Assembly: GCF_014773245.1 (NCBI RefSeq)
Contig: NZ_JACWMX010000003.1
Span: forward strand, 124,001 to 188,000
Source: Mucilaginibacter glaciei
GTDB lineage: Bacteria > Bacteroidota > Bacteroidia > Sphingobacteriales > Sphingobacteriaceae
Direction: 5' to 3'
Length of the DNA stretch: 64,000 nucleotides
Under the pieces are notes generated by a model. The model was not told the origin of the DNA, ran no database searches, and saw only the letters and a list, made by a program, of their open reading frames with translations. How positions within the stretch are numbered: the first letter of the stretch is position 1; the number at the start of each line of letters is the position of its first letter. Below are positions 45,807 to 54,726 of this stretch, piece by piece. The position numbers were made by a program, and so were the translations under genes.

Positions 45807-46307
45807 CTATAAAACAGAGATCCGTTTGTTAATGGATTCGGAACCGGCCATTATGCGCAGGAAATAAAAACCGCGGGTTAGCCTGTTATTTACATTATAA
45901 GTAATGTTTTGCTCGCCGTTCTCTACACGTTGGCTAAACAGCGTTACCACATCATTACCCAATACATCCATTATTTTAACGTTTACAAAGGCATTACGCG
46001 ATACATTATATTTAACATTAATGATCTCGGTAACGGGGTTAGGGTATATCTGCACGTTGGTAAGCAGCTTGTCGTCGTTACGGGGGATACTGATCTTAGT
46101 GGTTGATATAACGGCAGGCTTAATCGGCGGCAAAGCCAGGTGTAACGTATTTTTAAATAACGTGGCCTTTGGCTTGCTTCGCAGCAGCTTTAAGTATGAT
46201 GTATCGTTTTTTTGGGCAACAACTCCTTTCGCAAGCGCAACATTTACAGCTATTGCCAGCGCAATTACGGTAAACCAGGAATTTAGATAAGTAAATTTTC
46301 TACCCAT
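45807..46307 (-). CDS. Minimal T9SS type A sorting-domain protein
   Basis: This 166-residue protein has a signal peptide (ending VVAQ, about residue 32) and a linker of only about 50 residues (about 33-80). The sorting domain follows (NVQIYPNPVTEIINVKYNVS, FVNVKIMDVLGNDVVTLFSQ, LTRGFYFLRIMAGSESINKR). The linker carries no recognisable cargo domain. ATG 46307 is chosen because an exact -7 box at 46320-46327 would start transcription downstream of the longer frame's start (46382). Function unknown. Confidence 0.85.
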   Translation of the reverse strand: MGRKFTYLNSWFTVIALAIAVNVALAKGVVAQKNDTSYLKLLRSKPKATLFKNTLHLALPPIKPAVISTTKISIPRNDDKLLTNVQIYPNPVTEIINVKYNVSRNAFVNVKIMDVLGNDVVTLFSQRVENGEQNITYNVNNRLTRGFYFLRIMAGSESINKRISVL

Positions 46308-46319
46308 AGTATTATTACG

Positions 46320-46327
46320 CAAAAGTA
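46320..46327 (-). promoter_or_regulatory. Bacteroidota -7 box (TACTTTTG, minus strand)
   Basis: This is an exact TAnnTTTG match on the minus strand, 12 bases before ATG 46307. It decides the start of the small T9SS protein. Confidence 0.45.
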
Positions 46328-46450
46328 TAAATAAACTGCTCAGCATTTTTATACATGTATCAATATTAAATATTTTTAACATTTTTTAACAAAATACGCA
46401 TTTGTCAGTTAACCTAATTATCTGACTTGTACGAATATTGATAGTTTAAG

Positions 46451-46478
46451 TTGTAATGGTTTTTTTTTAATAGTTTTG
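46451..46478 (+). promoter_or_regulatory. Bacteroidota promoter for kup (TTG and TAGTTTTG)
   Basis: TTG at 46451-46453 lies 17 bases before TAGTTTTG at 46471-46478, close to the -33/-7 spacing. The start codon GTG 46498 follows after 19 bases. Confidence 0.5.
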
Positions 46479-46497
46479 CATCCTCTTATAAAATATA

Positions 46498-48483
46498 GTG
46501 TCAAATCATAAAGATCTACAAAAACTAACGGCCGCCGGCCTCCTGATTAGTTTAGGAATAATCTACGGTGATATAGGTACCTCACCTCTATATGTGTTCA
46601 AGGCCATCATAGGGTCAGAGCATTCATCAAATTCACAACCTATTACGCAAGCATTGGTTTTAGGGGGTGTTTCGCTTATTTTTTGGACACTTACCCTGCA
46701 AACTACTTTAAAGTATGTGGTGATAACGCTGCGTGCCGATAACAAGGGCGAGGGCGGTATTTTCTCTCTCTTTTCATTGGTTAGGCGTAAAGCAAAATGG
46801 TTAATAGTGCCTGCAGTTGTTGGTGGGTGTGCTTTGCTGGCCGATGGTATCATTACACCACCAATTACCATCTCGTCGGCAATTGAGGGGCTACAAGTCT
46901 ACTACCCGCAGCTGCCCACCGTTCAAATTGTTATTGCCATTATAGCGGGCTTGTTTATTATTCAGCAATTCGGTACATCATTGGTAGGTAAGGCATTTGG
47001 GCCAATTATGTTCATTTGGTTTACTATGATGGGCGTTTTGGGGCTATCCTATATCATACAATCGCCGGGGATACTTAAAGCTTTAAACCCTTATTATGCA
47101 TACCAGTTACTCACCTCAAGCACCTACGATGCGTTTATTATATTAGGTGCGGTTTTCTTATGTACTACAGGTGCCGAGGCTTTATATTCAGATTTGGGCC
47201 ATTGTGGCCGCGATAATATCCGTATCAGCTGGATATATGTTAAAACCTGTTTAGTATTTAACTACCTGGGGCAGGCGGTTTGGCTGTTACAGCGCGAAGG
47301 TAAGGTGATAGACCTGAGTGTGAATAACCCTTTCTATAAGATAATGCCCGATTGGTTCCTTATTTTCGGGATCGGTATCGCTACCATTGCAGCAGTTATT
47401 GCCAGCCAGGCGCTTATATCGGGCTCGTTTACGCTAATTGCAGAGGCGGTTCGTTTAAACCTTTGGCCAAAAGTGCGCATCAATTATCCGTCAGAACAAA
47501 AGGGCCAGTTGTACGTGCCCAGCGTAAACTGGTTGTTGTGTGCAGGCTGTATCGGCGTGGTGTTGTTATTTCAGCATTCGGCAAAGATGGAGGCTGCGTA
47601 TGGGTTAAGTATTACCGTAGCCATGTTAATGACCACCATCCTGGTGTCGAAATTCCTGCAACGCAAAAAGATCCCCGCTTATATTATAGGTACGTTTTTA
47701 GTATTATACCTGCTTATCGAGGGTACATTCCTGATGGGTAACCTGGTTAAATTTGTACACGGCGGTTGGTTTACGCTTTCTATCGGGTTGGTACTGTTTA
47801 TCGTAATGTGGACCTGGCATACTGCCCGCCGCATCAAAAACCGCTACGTAAAGTTTATTGAGATTGATGATTACTTTAACATCATCAAAGAAATGAGTGA
47901 GGACGAAAGCGTGCCCAAATATGCATCGCAACTGGTATATTTAACCAGCGCAAACTTCAATTCAGAAATAGAATCAAAGATCATTTATTCCATTTTACAA
48001 AAACAACCTAAACGTGCCGACGTATACTGGCTGGTACATGTTGATGTGGTGGATGAGCCGTACAAACGCGAATACGAGGTTGACTTTTTAGTGCCTGGTA
48101 AATTGATCCGTATCGATTTTAAACTTGGTTTCAGGGTAGAGCAACAGATCAACCTGTTATTCCGCAAAGTAGTGGAAGATTTGGTTAAGGGGGGTGAAAT
48201 TGATATTACCAGCCAATACCCATCGTTAAATAAACATAAAATTGTTGGCGATTTTAGGTTTGTAGTGATCGAAAAAGTTTTATCGCGCTCGCATAACCTG
48301 TCGTTTTTTGAACGGGTGATCATGTTCATTTACGGTGAATTAAAAAAGGTAAGCTTGTCTGAAGAGCGCAACTTTGGCCTCGACCTGAGTTTTGTAACGG
48401 TCGAAAAAGTGCCGTTGATGCTTACCTCGCCCGATACCGTAAATATTCAGCGGGTAACCGCTTCGCCACACGGCCGGATCTAA
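46498..48483 (+). CDS. kup: KUP/HAK-type low-affinity potassium transporter
   Basis: This 661-residue inner-membrane protein (proton-coupled K+ uptake) begins at GTG. It has about 12 TM helices: GLLISLGIIYGDIGTSPLYV, GEGGIFSLFSLVRRK, LLADGIITPPITISSAIEGL, GTSLVGKAFGPIMFIWFTMM and ALYSDLGHCGRDNIRISWIY, then a cytoplasmic C-terminal domain from about residue 460. The GDIGTSPLYV and GADGII-type motifs are diagnostic. Length is normal. It is followed by its own hairpin terminator. Confidence 0.97.
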   Translation: MSNHKDLQKLTAAGLLISLGIIYGDIGTSPLYVFKAIIGSEHSSNSQPITQALVLGGVSLIFWTLTLQTTLKYVVITLRADNKGEGGIFSLFSLVRRKAKWLIVPAVVGGCALLADGIITPPITISSAIEGLQVYYPQLPTVQIVIAIIAGLFIIQQFGTSLVGKAFGPIMFIWFTMMGVLGLSYIIQSPGILKALNPYYAYQLLTSSTYDAFIILGAVFLCTTGAEALYSDLGHCGRDNIRISWIYVKTCLVFNYLGQAVWLLQREGKVIDLSVNNPFYKIMPDWFLIFGIGIATIAAVIASQALISGSFTLIAEAVRLNLWPKVRINYPSEQKGQLYVPSVNWLLCAGCIGVVLLFQHSAKMEAAYGLSITVAMLMTTILVSKFLQRKKIPAYIIGTFLVLYLLIEGTFLMGNLVKFVHGGWFTLSIGLVLFIVMWTWHTARRIKNRYVKFIEIDDYFNIIKEMSEDESVPKYASQLVYLTSANFNSEIESKIIYSILQKQPKRADVYWLVHVDVVDEPYKREYEVDFLVPGKLIRIDFKLGFRVEQQINLLFRKVVEDLVKGGEIDITSQYPSLNKHKIVGDFRFVVIEKVLSRSHNLSFFERVIMFIYGELKKVSLSEERNFGLDLSFVTVEKVPLMLTSPDTVNIQRVTASPHGRI

Positions 48484-48489
48484 TATTTA

Positions 48490-48519
48490 AAGCCTGATTT
48501 AAACGATCAGGCTTTTTTA
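48490..48519 (+). terminator. Rho-independent terminator of kup
   Basis: A perfect 9-bp stem AAGCCTGAT / ATCAGGCTT with a 7-base loop is followed by T-rich DNA. Confidence 0.93.
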
Positions 48520-48730
48520 TTTCAATCTTTCGGTGTTGCTGAACTTGTTTCAGCAACCCTCATGCAACGCATCTGTAAGTTTGTTATCTTTCCGGAGAGA
48601 TGCCGAAATGAATTAGGCATGACAGGGCACGAGCGGCGAAGGTAACTCACCCCGGATTCGCTAAGCTGTCCGACCCTCTCTTCGCTAAAGCGAAAAGAGG
48701 GTTATGAAAAAAGACGAAAGAATTTACTCT

Positions 48731-48783
48731 TGCAGTCGCTCAGCTCCGGCCGAGTGACTTGGTATTATAAGCCTCCGGCCGCC
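48731..48783. repeat. GC-rich hairpin element, copy 1
   Basis: This 53-base element contains the palindromic CTCAGCTCCGGCCGAG and a second GGCCTCCGGCCGCC-like segment. It is nearly identical to 48823-48876. Confidence 0.85.
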
Positions 48784-48822
48784 ACAACAAATGTTGGCAG
48801 CTGAAAAATATCTTAACTCTCC

Positions 48823-48876
48823 TGCAGTCGCTCGGCTCCGGCCGAGTGACTTGGTATTATAAGGCCTCCGGCCGCC
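48823..48876. repeat. GC-rich hairpin element, copy 2
   Basis: This direct repeat of 48731-48783 has one extra base and a C-to-G change that makes the CTCGGCTCCGGCCGAG hairpin more perfect. Confidence 0.85.
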
Positions 48877-48937
48877 TCAGGTGAAGTGGGACGCTACAAA
48901 ATTTTCATCCGAAGTTAGCCAGGCGACTGGTACCAAC

Positions 48938-48963
48938 TAAAAAAGCCGGCTATTAACCGGCTT
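48938..48963 (-). terminator. Rho-independent terminator of the amino-acid permease gene
   Basis: On the minus strand, the stem AAGCCGG / CCGGCTT with a 7-base loop is followed by a T run (seen on the plus strand as A at 48938-48944). Confidence 0.9.
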
Positions 48964-48985
48964 CTACAAATCTTAAAGTTTAATA

Positions 48986-50704
48986 TTATCGCGCTAATTT
49001 GGCATTGTCGCCTTTGCCCATCACGCTGTGCTTGTAGCCATAGCTAAAATAAATCACCAGGCCTATAATGAGCCAGGCAAGGAAACGGATCCAGCTTTGG
49101 TATTCCAGTTCGGCCATCAAGTAAAAACAACTAACCAATCCTAAAACAGGGATTAACGACAGTTTTTTGATGTAGGCCAGCACCGTTAAGGTAGCCGATA
49201 GCAAGATGAACAAGAAATAAGGGAATTTTTCGTGCAGGTTATCGCCGCTAAAAAGGCCTGCCACTTTCCCGTGGAATGCGGCAACGCCAATCACAAATAG
49301 CACAGGTACAATATACTGCGAGTTGATATACGGCAAATGAAACTTACCCTTTACGGCAGCTTCGCGCGGTAATAACAGTACGCCGCCGCAAACCAGCACA
49401 AAAGCAAACAGGGTGCCTATACTGGTTAAGTTTGTAACCTCGGTAAGGTTAAGGAACAGGGCAGGTATGGCCACTACAAAACCGGTTACGATAGTGGCAA
49501 ACGATGGTGTATGGAACTTAGGATGAATGCGCGAAAACGCCTTGGGCAGCAAACCGTCGCGGCTCATGCTCATCCATATACGGGGTTGCCCTAACTGGAA
49601 AATAAGCAATACGCTTGCGGTAGCCACCACCGCGCTGATAGAGATCACGTAGCTGATCTTTTTTAAACCAACCTTGGCAAAAACAAAGGCCAGCGGGTCG
49701 CCAACCTGAAGGTCTTTATAGTTCACCATGCCGGTGAGCACCAAGGCTATCAGTATGTACAGAACGGTACAGATAATAAGCGAATAGATCATACCGCGGG
49801 GTAGGTCGCGCTGTGGGTTCTGGCATTCTTCGGCAGTAGTTGATATGGCATCGAAACCTATGTAGGCGAAAAATACGCCCGATACGCCCTTCATCACCCC
49901 ACCAAAACCGTTAGGTAAAAATGGATGCCAGTTAGCCGGTGTAACATAAAAGAAACCGATAACGATCACCGCTATCACGATGGCTATCTTTAAATAAACC
50001 ATGGCGTTAGTAGCCTTTTTAGTTTCGCGTATACCGATATAAACCAGGTAAGTGATCAAAAATACGATACCCAGCGCCGGTATATTAGCGATGAATTTGA
50101 TGTTGCCTGCACCCGGTGCAGTTGCCCATGCCGATGCGGCAATCTTCATCCGGTCGGTAATTTCAGCTAAATTTCCGCTGGCGGTGAATTGCTGGATCTT
50201 TTCATGCGCTGTGTAGGCCGAAAAGTAATCCATCGTGAGGTAAGTAGGCATATGGATCCTGAAACCCTCCAGCAGGTTTACAAAATACTCGCTCCATGAG
50301 ATGGCTACAGCTATGTTGCCGATGGCATATTCCATCAGCAGGTCCCAGCCAATGATCCAGGCGATCAATTCGCCAAAAGAAGCGTAGGCATAAGTGTACG
50401 CGCTGCCCGCAACCGGGATACGCGATGCAAACTCGGCATAACAAAGGGCCGAAAACCCGCAGGTGATAGCTGTTAATACAAAGAGTAAGGTAACACCGGG
50501 ACCACCGTTAAAGGATGCCTCGCCAATAGTAGAGAAAATACCTGCACCAACTACTGCCGCAATCCCCATCAGGGTTAAATCTTTTACATTCAGGGCTTTT
50601 TCTAACTGCGAGGCCGAACCCGGGTGCTCGCTATCGCTGAAACCGTTGGCAACATCGGCCAGTATTTTATCTACAGACTTCCGGCGAAATATGCTTTTAG
50701 ACAT
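48986..50704 (-). CDS. APC-superfamily amino-acid permease (cationic amino-acid transporter type)
   Basis: This 572-residue inner-membrane transporter has 13-14 predicted helices. It begins MSKSIFRRKSVDKILADVAN. The conserved first helix reads LMGIAAVVGAGIFSTIGEAS, followed by the family's VTLLFVLTAITCGFSALCYA, ASRIPVAGSAYTYAYASFGE and GFDAISTTAEECQNPQRDLP segments. The long N-terminal cytoplasmic part and the E-E-C-x-N-P motif point to CAT-like members. The substrate is not readable. Divergent from PAP2, with an exact -7 box 28 bases upstream. Confidence 0.94.
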   Translation of the reverse strand: MSKSIFRRKSVDKILADVANGFSDSEHPGSASQLEKALNVKDLTLMGIAAVVGAGIFSTIGEASFNGGPGVTLLFVLTAITCGFSALCYAEFASRIPVAGSAYTYAYASFGELIAWIIGWDLLMEYAIGNIAVAISWSEYFVNLLEGFRIHMPTYLTMDYFSAYTAHEKIQQFTASGNLAEITDRMKIAASAWATAPGAGNIKFIANIPALGIVFLITYLVYIGIRETKKATNAMVYLKIAIVIAVIVIGFFYVTPANWHPFLPNGFGGVMKGVSGVFFAYIGFDAISTTAEECQNPQRDLPRGMIYSLIICTVLYILIALVLTGMVNYKDLQVGDPLAFVFAKVGLKKISYVISISAVVATASVLLIFQLGQPRIWMSMSRDGLLPKAFSRIHPKFHTPSFATIVTGFVVAIPALFLNLTEVTNLTSIGTLFAFVLVCGGVLLLPREAAVKGKFHLPYINSQYIVPVLFVIGVAAFHGKVAGLFSGDNLHEKFPYFLFILLSATLTVLAYIKKLSLIPVLGLVSCFYLMAELEYQSWIRFLAWLIIGLVIYFSYGYKHSVMGKGDNAKLAR

Positions 50705-50732
50705 TAATTTGATCAGTTTAGTTCTTCAAAAC

Positions 50733-50740
50733 CAAACATA
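50733..50740 (-). promoter_or_regulatory. Bacteroidota -7 box (TATGTTTG, minus strand) for the permease gene
   Basis: This exact TAnnTTTG match on the minus strand is 28 bases before ATG 50704. Confidence 0.45.
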
Positions 50741-50785
50741 ACCAAATTTTTGCAATGAAAAACTATATGCTTTACTTTGTGCTAC

Positions 50786-51448
50786 ATGAATAAAGGCGCC
50801 GGGGATGTTTTATATAAGGTAAGGTTTTTCCTGATACCGTACATCGTTTTGCTATGTGGCTGCCTGATCATCAAATTGCTTTATACCCGCCCCGAGATCT
50901 ATTTTGCGGTTAACAGACTTTACAGTTATTGGGCAGATGCTATTGCGCCCTACATTACCGATATCGGCGACGGCACTACTATAATTATTTTATCGGTGAT
51001 ACTGGCACTCTTTAGTTACCGCCCTGCTTTTTTGCTAATTACCAGTTATGCCATTACCTCATTAACCGCGCAGGCCTTAAAGTACGCGTTTGATGCGCCC
51101 CGTCCCAAGGTTTACTTTGAGCATGAGCTGAGTAAGATCCACTTTGTAAAGGGGCTTTACATCCTTACCGTGCATAGCTTCCCGTCGGGGCATACAGTTA
51201 CAGCGTTTTCGGCAGGGATGGTGCTCACCTACCTGCTAAAAAATAAGCAATGGGGGATACTGTTTTTTGTGGTTGCCGTACTGGTTGGTTACTCGCGGAT
51301 GTACTTAAGCCAGCATTTTTTTGAGGATGTGATGGCAGGATCTGTAGTGGGCGTAATGGTTACAGTGCTCTGGCTAAGCTGGGTAGACCGCCGCGAATTT
51401 CTAAGCAGCCCCCGATGGATCCGGGGGCTGCTTAGAAAAGGGGATTAA
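50786..51448 (+). CDS. PAP2-family phosphatase (membrane phosphoesterase)
   Basis: This 220-residue membrane enzyme has about six helices. The three catalytic motifs are present: KYAFDAPRPK (K-x6-R-P type), HSFPSGHT (P-S-G-H) and SRMYLSQHFFEDVMAG (S-R-x5-H-x3-D). It probably dephosphorylates a lipid phosphate such as undecaprenyl-PP or phosphatidic acid. ATG 50786 is preferred; an upstream TTG at 50777 belongs to a near -7 box (TTACTTTG, 50772-50779). Its last codons contain a perfect 14-bp hairpin and overlap the convergent gene by four bases. Confidence 0.93.
   Translation: MNKGAGDVLYKVRFFLIPYIVLLCGCLIIKLLYTRPEIYFAVNRLYSYWADAIAPYITDIGDGTTIIILSVILALFSYRPAFLLITSYAITSLTAQALKYAFDAPRPKVYFEHELSKIHFVKGLYILTVHSFPSGHTVTAFSAGMVLTYLLKNKQWGILFFVVAVLVGYSRMYLSQHFFEDVMAGSVVGVMVTVLWLSWVDRREFLSSPRWIRGLLRKGD
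51401..51435. terminator. Perfect 14-bp inverted repeat at the end of the PAP2 gene
   Basis: CTAAGCAGCCCCCG (51401-51414) and its exact reverse complement (51422-51435) enclose a 7-base loop. It lies in the last codons of PAP2 and just past the stop of the convergent gene. It could act as a terminator for that gene, but no clear T run follows. Confidence 0.55.
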
Positions 51449-52095
51449 GCCTCTTCCTGGTTTTTCTTTCTGCGCTGTACTACAACAATCACAATGATCA
51501 GGATTAATATACCGCCGCCGATAAGCCCGTATTTAAGGCCCGGCGAGATGCCTTTGGCATTGCTTAAGTATTGGTCCGTACGCTTAAGTTCTGGCGATAA
51601 TTTGATGGAGCTGCTGAAAGCTTTGTACTCTTCTTTTATCAGGTCCTGGCGGGCCTCTTCATAAAAATACTCGAGCGTGTAGGTTACTTCCTGGGTATAA
51701 ATAACAATAAAGTTGCGCAGTTTTACGCCCGAACCATCGTTGGTAGACAAGGTGAACGTTTTGGCCTTCAGGTGGCCGATGGTGGTATCGCGTACATATT
51801 GCGCGCTTCCTTTCGACTGGCCCTTAATGCCGTTGATATAATCTTTAAGCACCTTATTCAAGTCGCGCTCTTTTTTCAGGGGTTTGTTACCCTCTGCATT
51901 GGGTGCGCGGATCACCACCATGTAGCCGTACTGACTATTGCCGGATACATTGGTTTGCCCTAATGTATCTTTACGAACATATTTCTCCGGTAATGATACC
52001 GTAACCAGGCTGTCTATCTTGACGGGTACCAATTTTTGAGCGAAGCCTGCAACTGTAAGCAGGACAAGGCTTAAACTTATGAGTATCTTTTTCAT
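51445..52095 (-). CDS. Secreted protein with one C-terminal TM helix, unknown function
   Basis: This 216-residue protein begins MKKILISLSLVLLTVAGFAQ with signal cleavage near residue 20, a soluble beta region (LVPVKIDSLVTVSLPEKYVR, GHLKAKTFTLSTNDGSGVKL) and a TM helix at about 182-202 (LKYGLIGGGILILIIVIVVV) followed by QRRKK. ATG 52095 gives a normal signal; the frame extends 9 codons upstream. No family recognised. It probably sits in the inner membrane with a periplasmic head. Convergent with PAP2. Confidence 0.75.
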   Translation of the reverse strand: MKKILISLSLVLLTVAGFAQKLVPVKIDSLVTVSLPEKYVRKDTLGQTNVSGNSQYGYMVVIRAPNAEGNKPLKKERDLNKVLKDYINGIKGQSKGSAQYVRDTTIGHLKAKTFTLSTNDGSGVKLRNFIVIYTQEVTYTLEYFYEEARQDLIKEEYKAFSSSIKLSPELKRTDQYLSNAKGISPGLKYGLIGGGILILIIVIVVVQRRKKNQEEA

Positions 52096-52195
52096 AGATG
52101 GAGTAACTTGAAAAACACACATAAGTTTTGAAACGATAGGTAATTATGAACTTAGTATAATAATACTTGCCTGTTTTTAACCATCATGATAATAA

Positions 52196-52684
52196 TTATC
52201 GCGAGAGTTTTAGGAGTCTTGAACGGTTATATTGCTGCAACAGTAGCGGGCAAATGTTGTAAATAACATTAAAACCAAGGATGGATGCACCCATGGCATA
52301 ATGCGTGGTAATTATGGCGTAACCGGCCGTAAGTAAAAAGAATACAAAGCAAAGCAAATGATAACGCTCATACATGGCAACCGTACGCATATAGTTAGCC
52401 GCAGTAGATTTATTCCTGATCAGCGCGTATTGTGGAGCGTTCTTTTTAATGAACCGATTGACTAACTCGCCGTTTTGCACAAACTTGCGAAAGAATTTTA
52501 CGCCAAGCCGCTCGTACAGCCCCGGTTTATCACTTAGCTGTAAGATGCGGGCGGGCAAAAGCAGGCTAACTACACTAATGCCGATAAACAAGCAACAGGT
52601 ACGCATATCGTTTATCCCTACCCAAAAGCCAATAACCGGGATAAAGCAAATTATCGTCCAGAAGAAATTGATGGCCTGGTTCAT
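52196..52684 (-). CDS. Four-helix membrane protein, faintly CrtO-acyltransferase-like
   Basis: This 162-residue protein has hydrophobic segments near residues 5-24, 29-46, 108-127 and 130-150. The middle segment KPGLYERLGVKFFRKFVQNG (Y-E-R-L-G-V-x-x-F) followed by N-R-F-I-K-K recalls the family of glycosyl-4,4'-diaponeurosporenoate acyltransferase (CrtO-type), but the match is by eye only. No neighbouring carotenoid genes are present. Confidence 0.55.
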   Translation of the reverse strand: MNQAINFFWTIICFIPVIGFWVGINDMRTCCLFIGISVVSLLLPARILQLSDKPGLYERLGVKFFRKFVQNGELVNRFIKKNAPQYALIRNKSTAANYMRTVAMYERYHLLCFVFFLLTAGYAIITTHYAMGASILGFNVIYNICPLLLQQYNRSRLLKLSR

Positions 52685-52823
52685 AGGGTTAAATAAATTG
52701 GTGAATTACAAAAGGATTTAGCAATACCTTAATTGAATAGCACTGATATATTAGTGAAAAGAATACTACGCCTTTGTAATAACGTTTTTCTAACCGGTAA
52801 ATTTCAACTCTGCATGTCTTAAC

Positions 52824-54632
52824 CTATTCTGCCCCAACCTCAATCCCTATTTGCTTCAGTAGCAACGATGCGTTAAAGGTTTTACACTCGCCGTGTTTGA
52901 TCTTATAGTCAAACAGCATTTCGCCATTCAGCACCTGGATATCAAAATAATAGTTTCGTACATAGTCTGGGTACTTATCTTCCAGTCGGGCAATCTGCAA
53001 GTCGTGCGTAGCCACCATGCCCACACCCTTCTTGGCAATAAGCTGCTCTATCACGGCCTTACTGCCCAGGTATTTGTCCATAGAGTTAGTACCTCGCAGC
53101 ATCTCGTCGATCAGGAAGAATACCCGATGCTCCTGCACAACCGCGGCCAACAGCATTTGTAAACGGTCTAATTCAGCCTTAAAGGTCGATGTGCTTTCGT
53201 TGAGCGAATCTTTGATGCGCATATAGCTTACAATAGTGATGACTGATAATTCCATTGCCGATGCACAAACGTTTGCCCCCGACAGTGCCAATACGGTATT
53301 GATGCCGATAGTGCGCAAAAAAGTGCTTTTACCTGCCATGTTGCTGCCAGTAATAATATCTATCTTGAAGGTATCCCGCAAATCGTAATTGTTATCTACC
53401 CGCTTTTCGCTGCGGATCAGCGGGTGGGCGATATTGGTTGCAGTTAAGGTGTAGCCTCCGGTGCCTGATATAATTGGCGTAACCCATTCAGGGTAATTGA
53501 TGGAGGGCACGGCGATGCTGATGAGCGCCTCAAATTCTGCTATCACATCAAAAGCCACTTCCAGGTTGGCGGAATTAGTACGTTTCCAGTTTTCTATCGC
53601 GATGATCTGGCGGATGTCCCATAATAAAAAGGCATTCAGCAATACGCCAACGATGATGTTTAAATGGTAATTGAGCTTATCGATCAATTTAGACAGTTCC
53701 TTTATCTTGATAGATGTTTGATCGTCCTTTAGCTTTTTCGCTAACGATAAGTTGTACGCCCCATGCCAATCCTGCGATTCTATCTTGTTAAAAACATTGG
53801 CATAACTGCCCAGCATTTTCCCAATCTTATCGGCAATCAGATCGGCCTTGCGGATGTAAGCCGCCTTTGAAAATACGATACCCATGTTTGCTAACGCGAT
53901 AAAAATAGCAACACCCTTAACCGGCGGATAAAACACCGCGCCGATGATGGCGGCTATCAGCAAATAAGGTGCAATTTTAGCATAGATATCCAGCCACCGC
54001 TCGCCGCTAAGGTTGAGCGGCATTTGCAGGTATTTGAAAAGGTTGTTCAGGCGGTTAAGGTCTTCATCTTTTGCAAAAAGTAATAGCGTTTGCAATTCTT
54101 TCTTCCACTCGTTTTTGGTGGCCAACTCTTTAACAGCCTGCTGCCTAAAGAGTATAGTTGATTTATCTGCCGGGGCATCCAGCCAACTGGCTAATTTATT
54201 GTTACCGGCAGATGTGGCCGTACGGTTAATGAGCTGAAAGAGCGAGGCGTTGCCGAAAATATCCAGATCGGATGTGTAAAAATGCTTTTCGTTACTAAAG
54301 CGCTGGCCGTTATTATATAGGTTAGCATTACTTTGCAGGCTGCTGATCTCATTCTCATTAATGCGCTGCAGGTTAAGGTAGTAATCGCGCTGGCGTTCGT
54401 ATTCGCCCTGCCGACTTACCAGCCAGGCAAACCCGGCCAAGAGCAATACAAAAGCTATGGCCATAATAGTAAAAGTATCCTGTGTGATGGTCAGATAAAC
54501 GGCAAAGATCATCAACGCAAAAAGCCCGAGGCGCAGTAGGGAGTAAGTGTTGGCCAGCTTTTTAAATTTATCGGCTTGCTGGCCGGCCAGTTGCCCGGCG
54601 CGTGTATATTCGTTTATAATATCCTGTTCCAT
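52824..54632 (-). CDS. Membrane-bound MutS-like ATPase (MutS domain V only)
   Basis: This 602-residue protein has two helical hairpins near residues 33-70 and 215-255, which look membrane-embedded. A MutS-type ATPase domain follows: Walker A TGSNMAGKSTFLRTIG (about 427-442), VCASAMELSVITIVSYMRIK, Walker B FFLIDEMLRGTNSMDKYLGS (about 507-526) and the His switch MVATHDLQIARLEDKYPDY. It lacks the mismatch-reading (domain I) and clamp domains of MutS, so it is not a classical mismatch-repair protein. Such proteins recur in Bacteroidota with unknown function. Divergent from rlmH. Confidence 0.87.
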   Translation of the reverse strand: MEQDIINEYTRAGQLAGQQADKFKKLANTYSLLRLGLFALMIFAVYLTITQDTFTIMAIAFVLLLAGFAWLVSRQGEYERQRDYYLNLQRINENEISSLQSNANLYNNGQRFSNEKHFYTSDLDIFGNASLFQLINRTATSAGNNKLASWLDAPADKSTILFRQQAVKELATKNEWKKELQTLLLFAKDEDLNRLNNLFKYLQMPLNLSGERWLDIYAKIAPYLLIAAIIGAVFYPPVKGVAIFIALANMGIVFSKAAYIRKADLIADKIGKMLGSYANVFNKIESQDWHGAYNLSLAKKLKDDQTSIKIKELSKLIDKLNYHLNIIVGVLLNAFLLWDIRQIIAIENWKRTNSANLEVAFDVIAEFEALISIAVPSINYPEWVTPIISGTGGYTLTATNIAHPLIRSEKRVDNNYDLRDTFKIDIITGSNMAGKSTFLRTIGINTVLALSGANVCASAMELSVITIVSYMRIKDSLNESTSTFKAELDRLQMLLAAVVQEHRVFFLIDEMLRGTNSMDKYLGSKAVIEQLIAKKGVGMVATHDLQIARLEDKYPDYVRNYYFDIQVLNGEMLFDYKIKHGECKTFNASLLLKQIGIEVGAE

Positions 54633-54726
54633 AGGTTAGCAATCACTGCTAAATGTTAAATAGTTTACAAAATTCAATTTTACAACAATAACATAACATT
54701 TCAACTTTATAAATTGCGCCTTAATT

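Larger units (their letters stand above)
48484..48985. other. Intergenic region rich in hairpins
   Basis: These 502 bases between kup and the convergent amino-acid permease gene hold two terminators (48490-48519 and 48938-48963). They also hold a hairpin near 48535-48557 (GTTGCTGAAC / GTTTCAGCAAC), a 14-bp stem with one mismatch at 48673-48702 and two copies of a GC-rich element of about 53 bases. No gene was seen. Confidence 0.8.
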
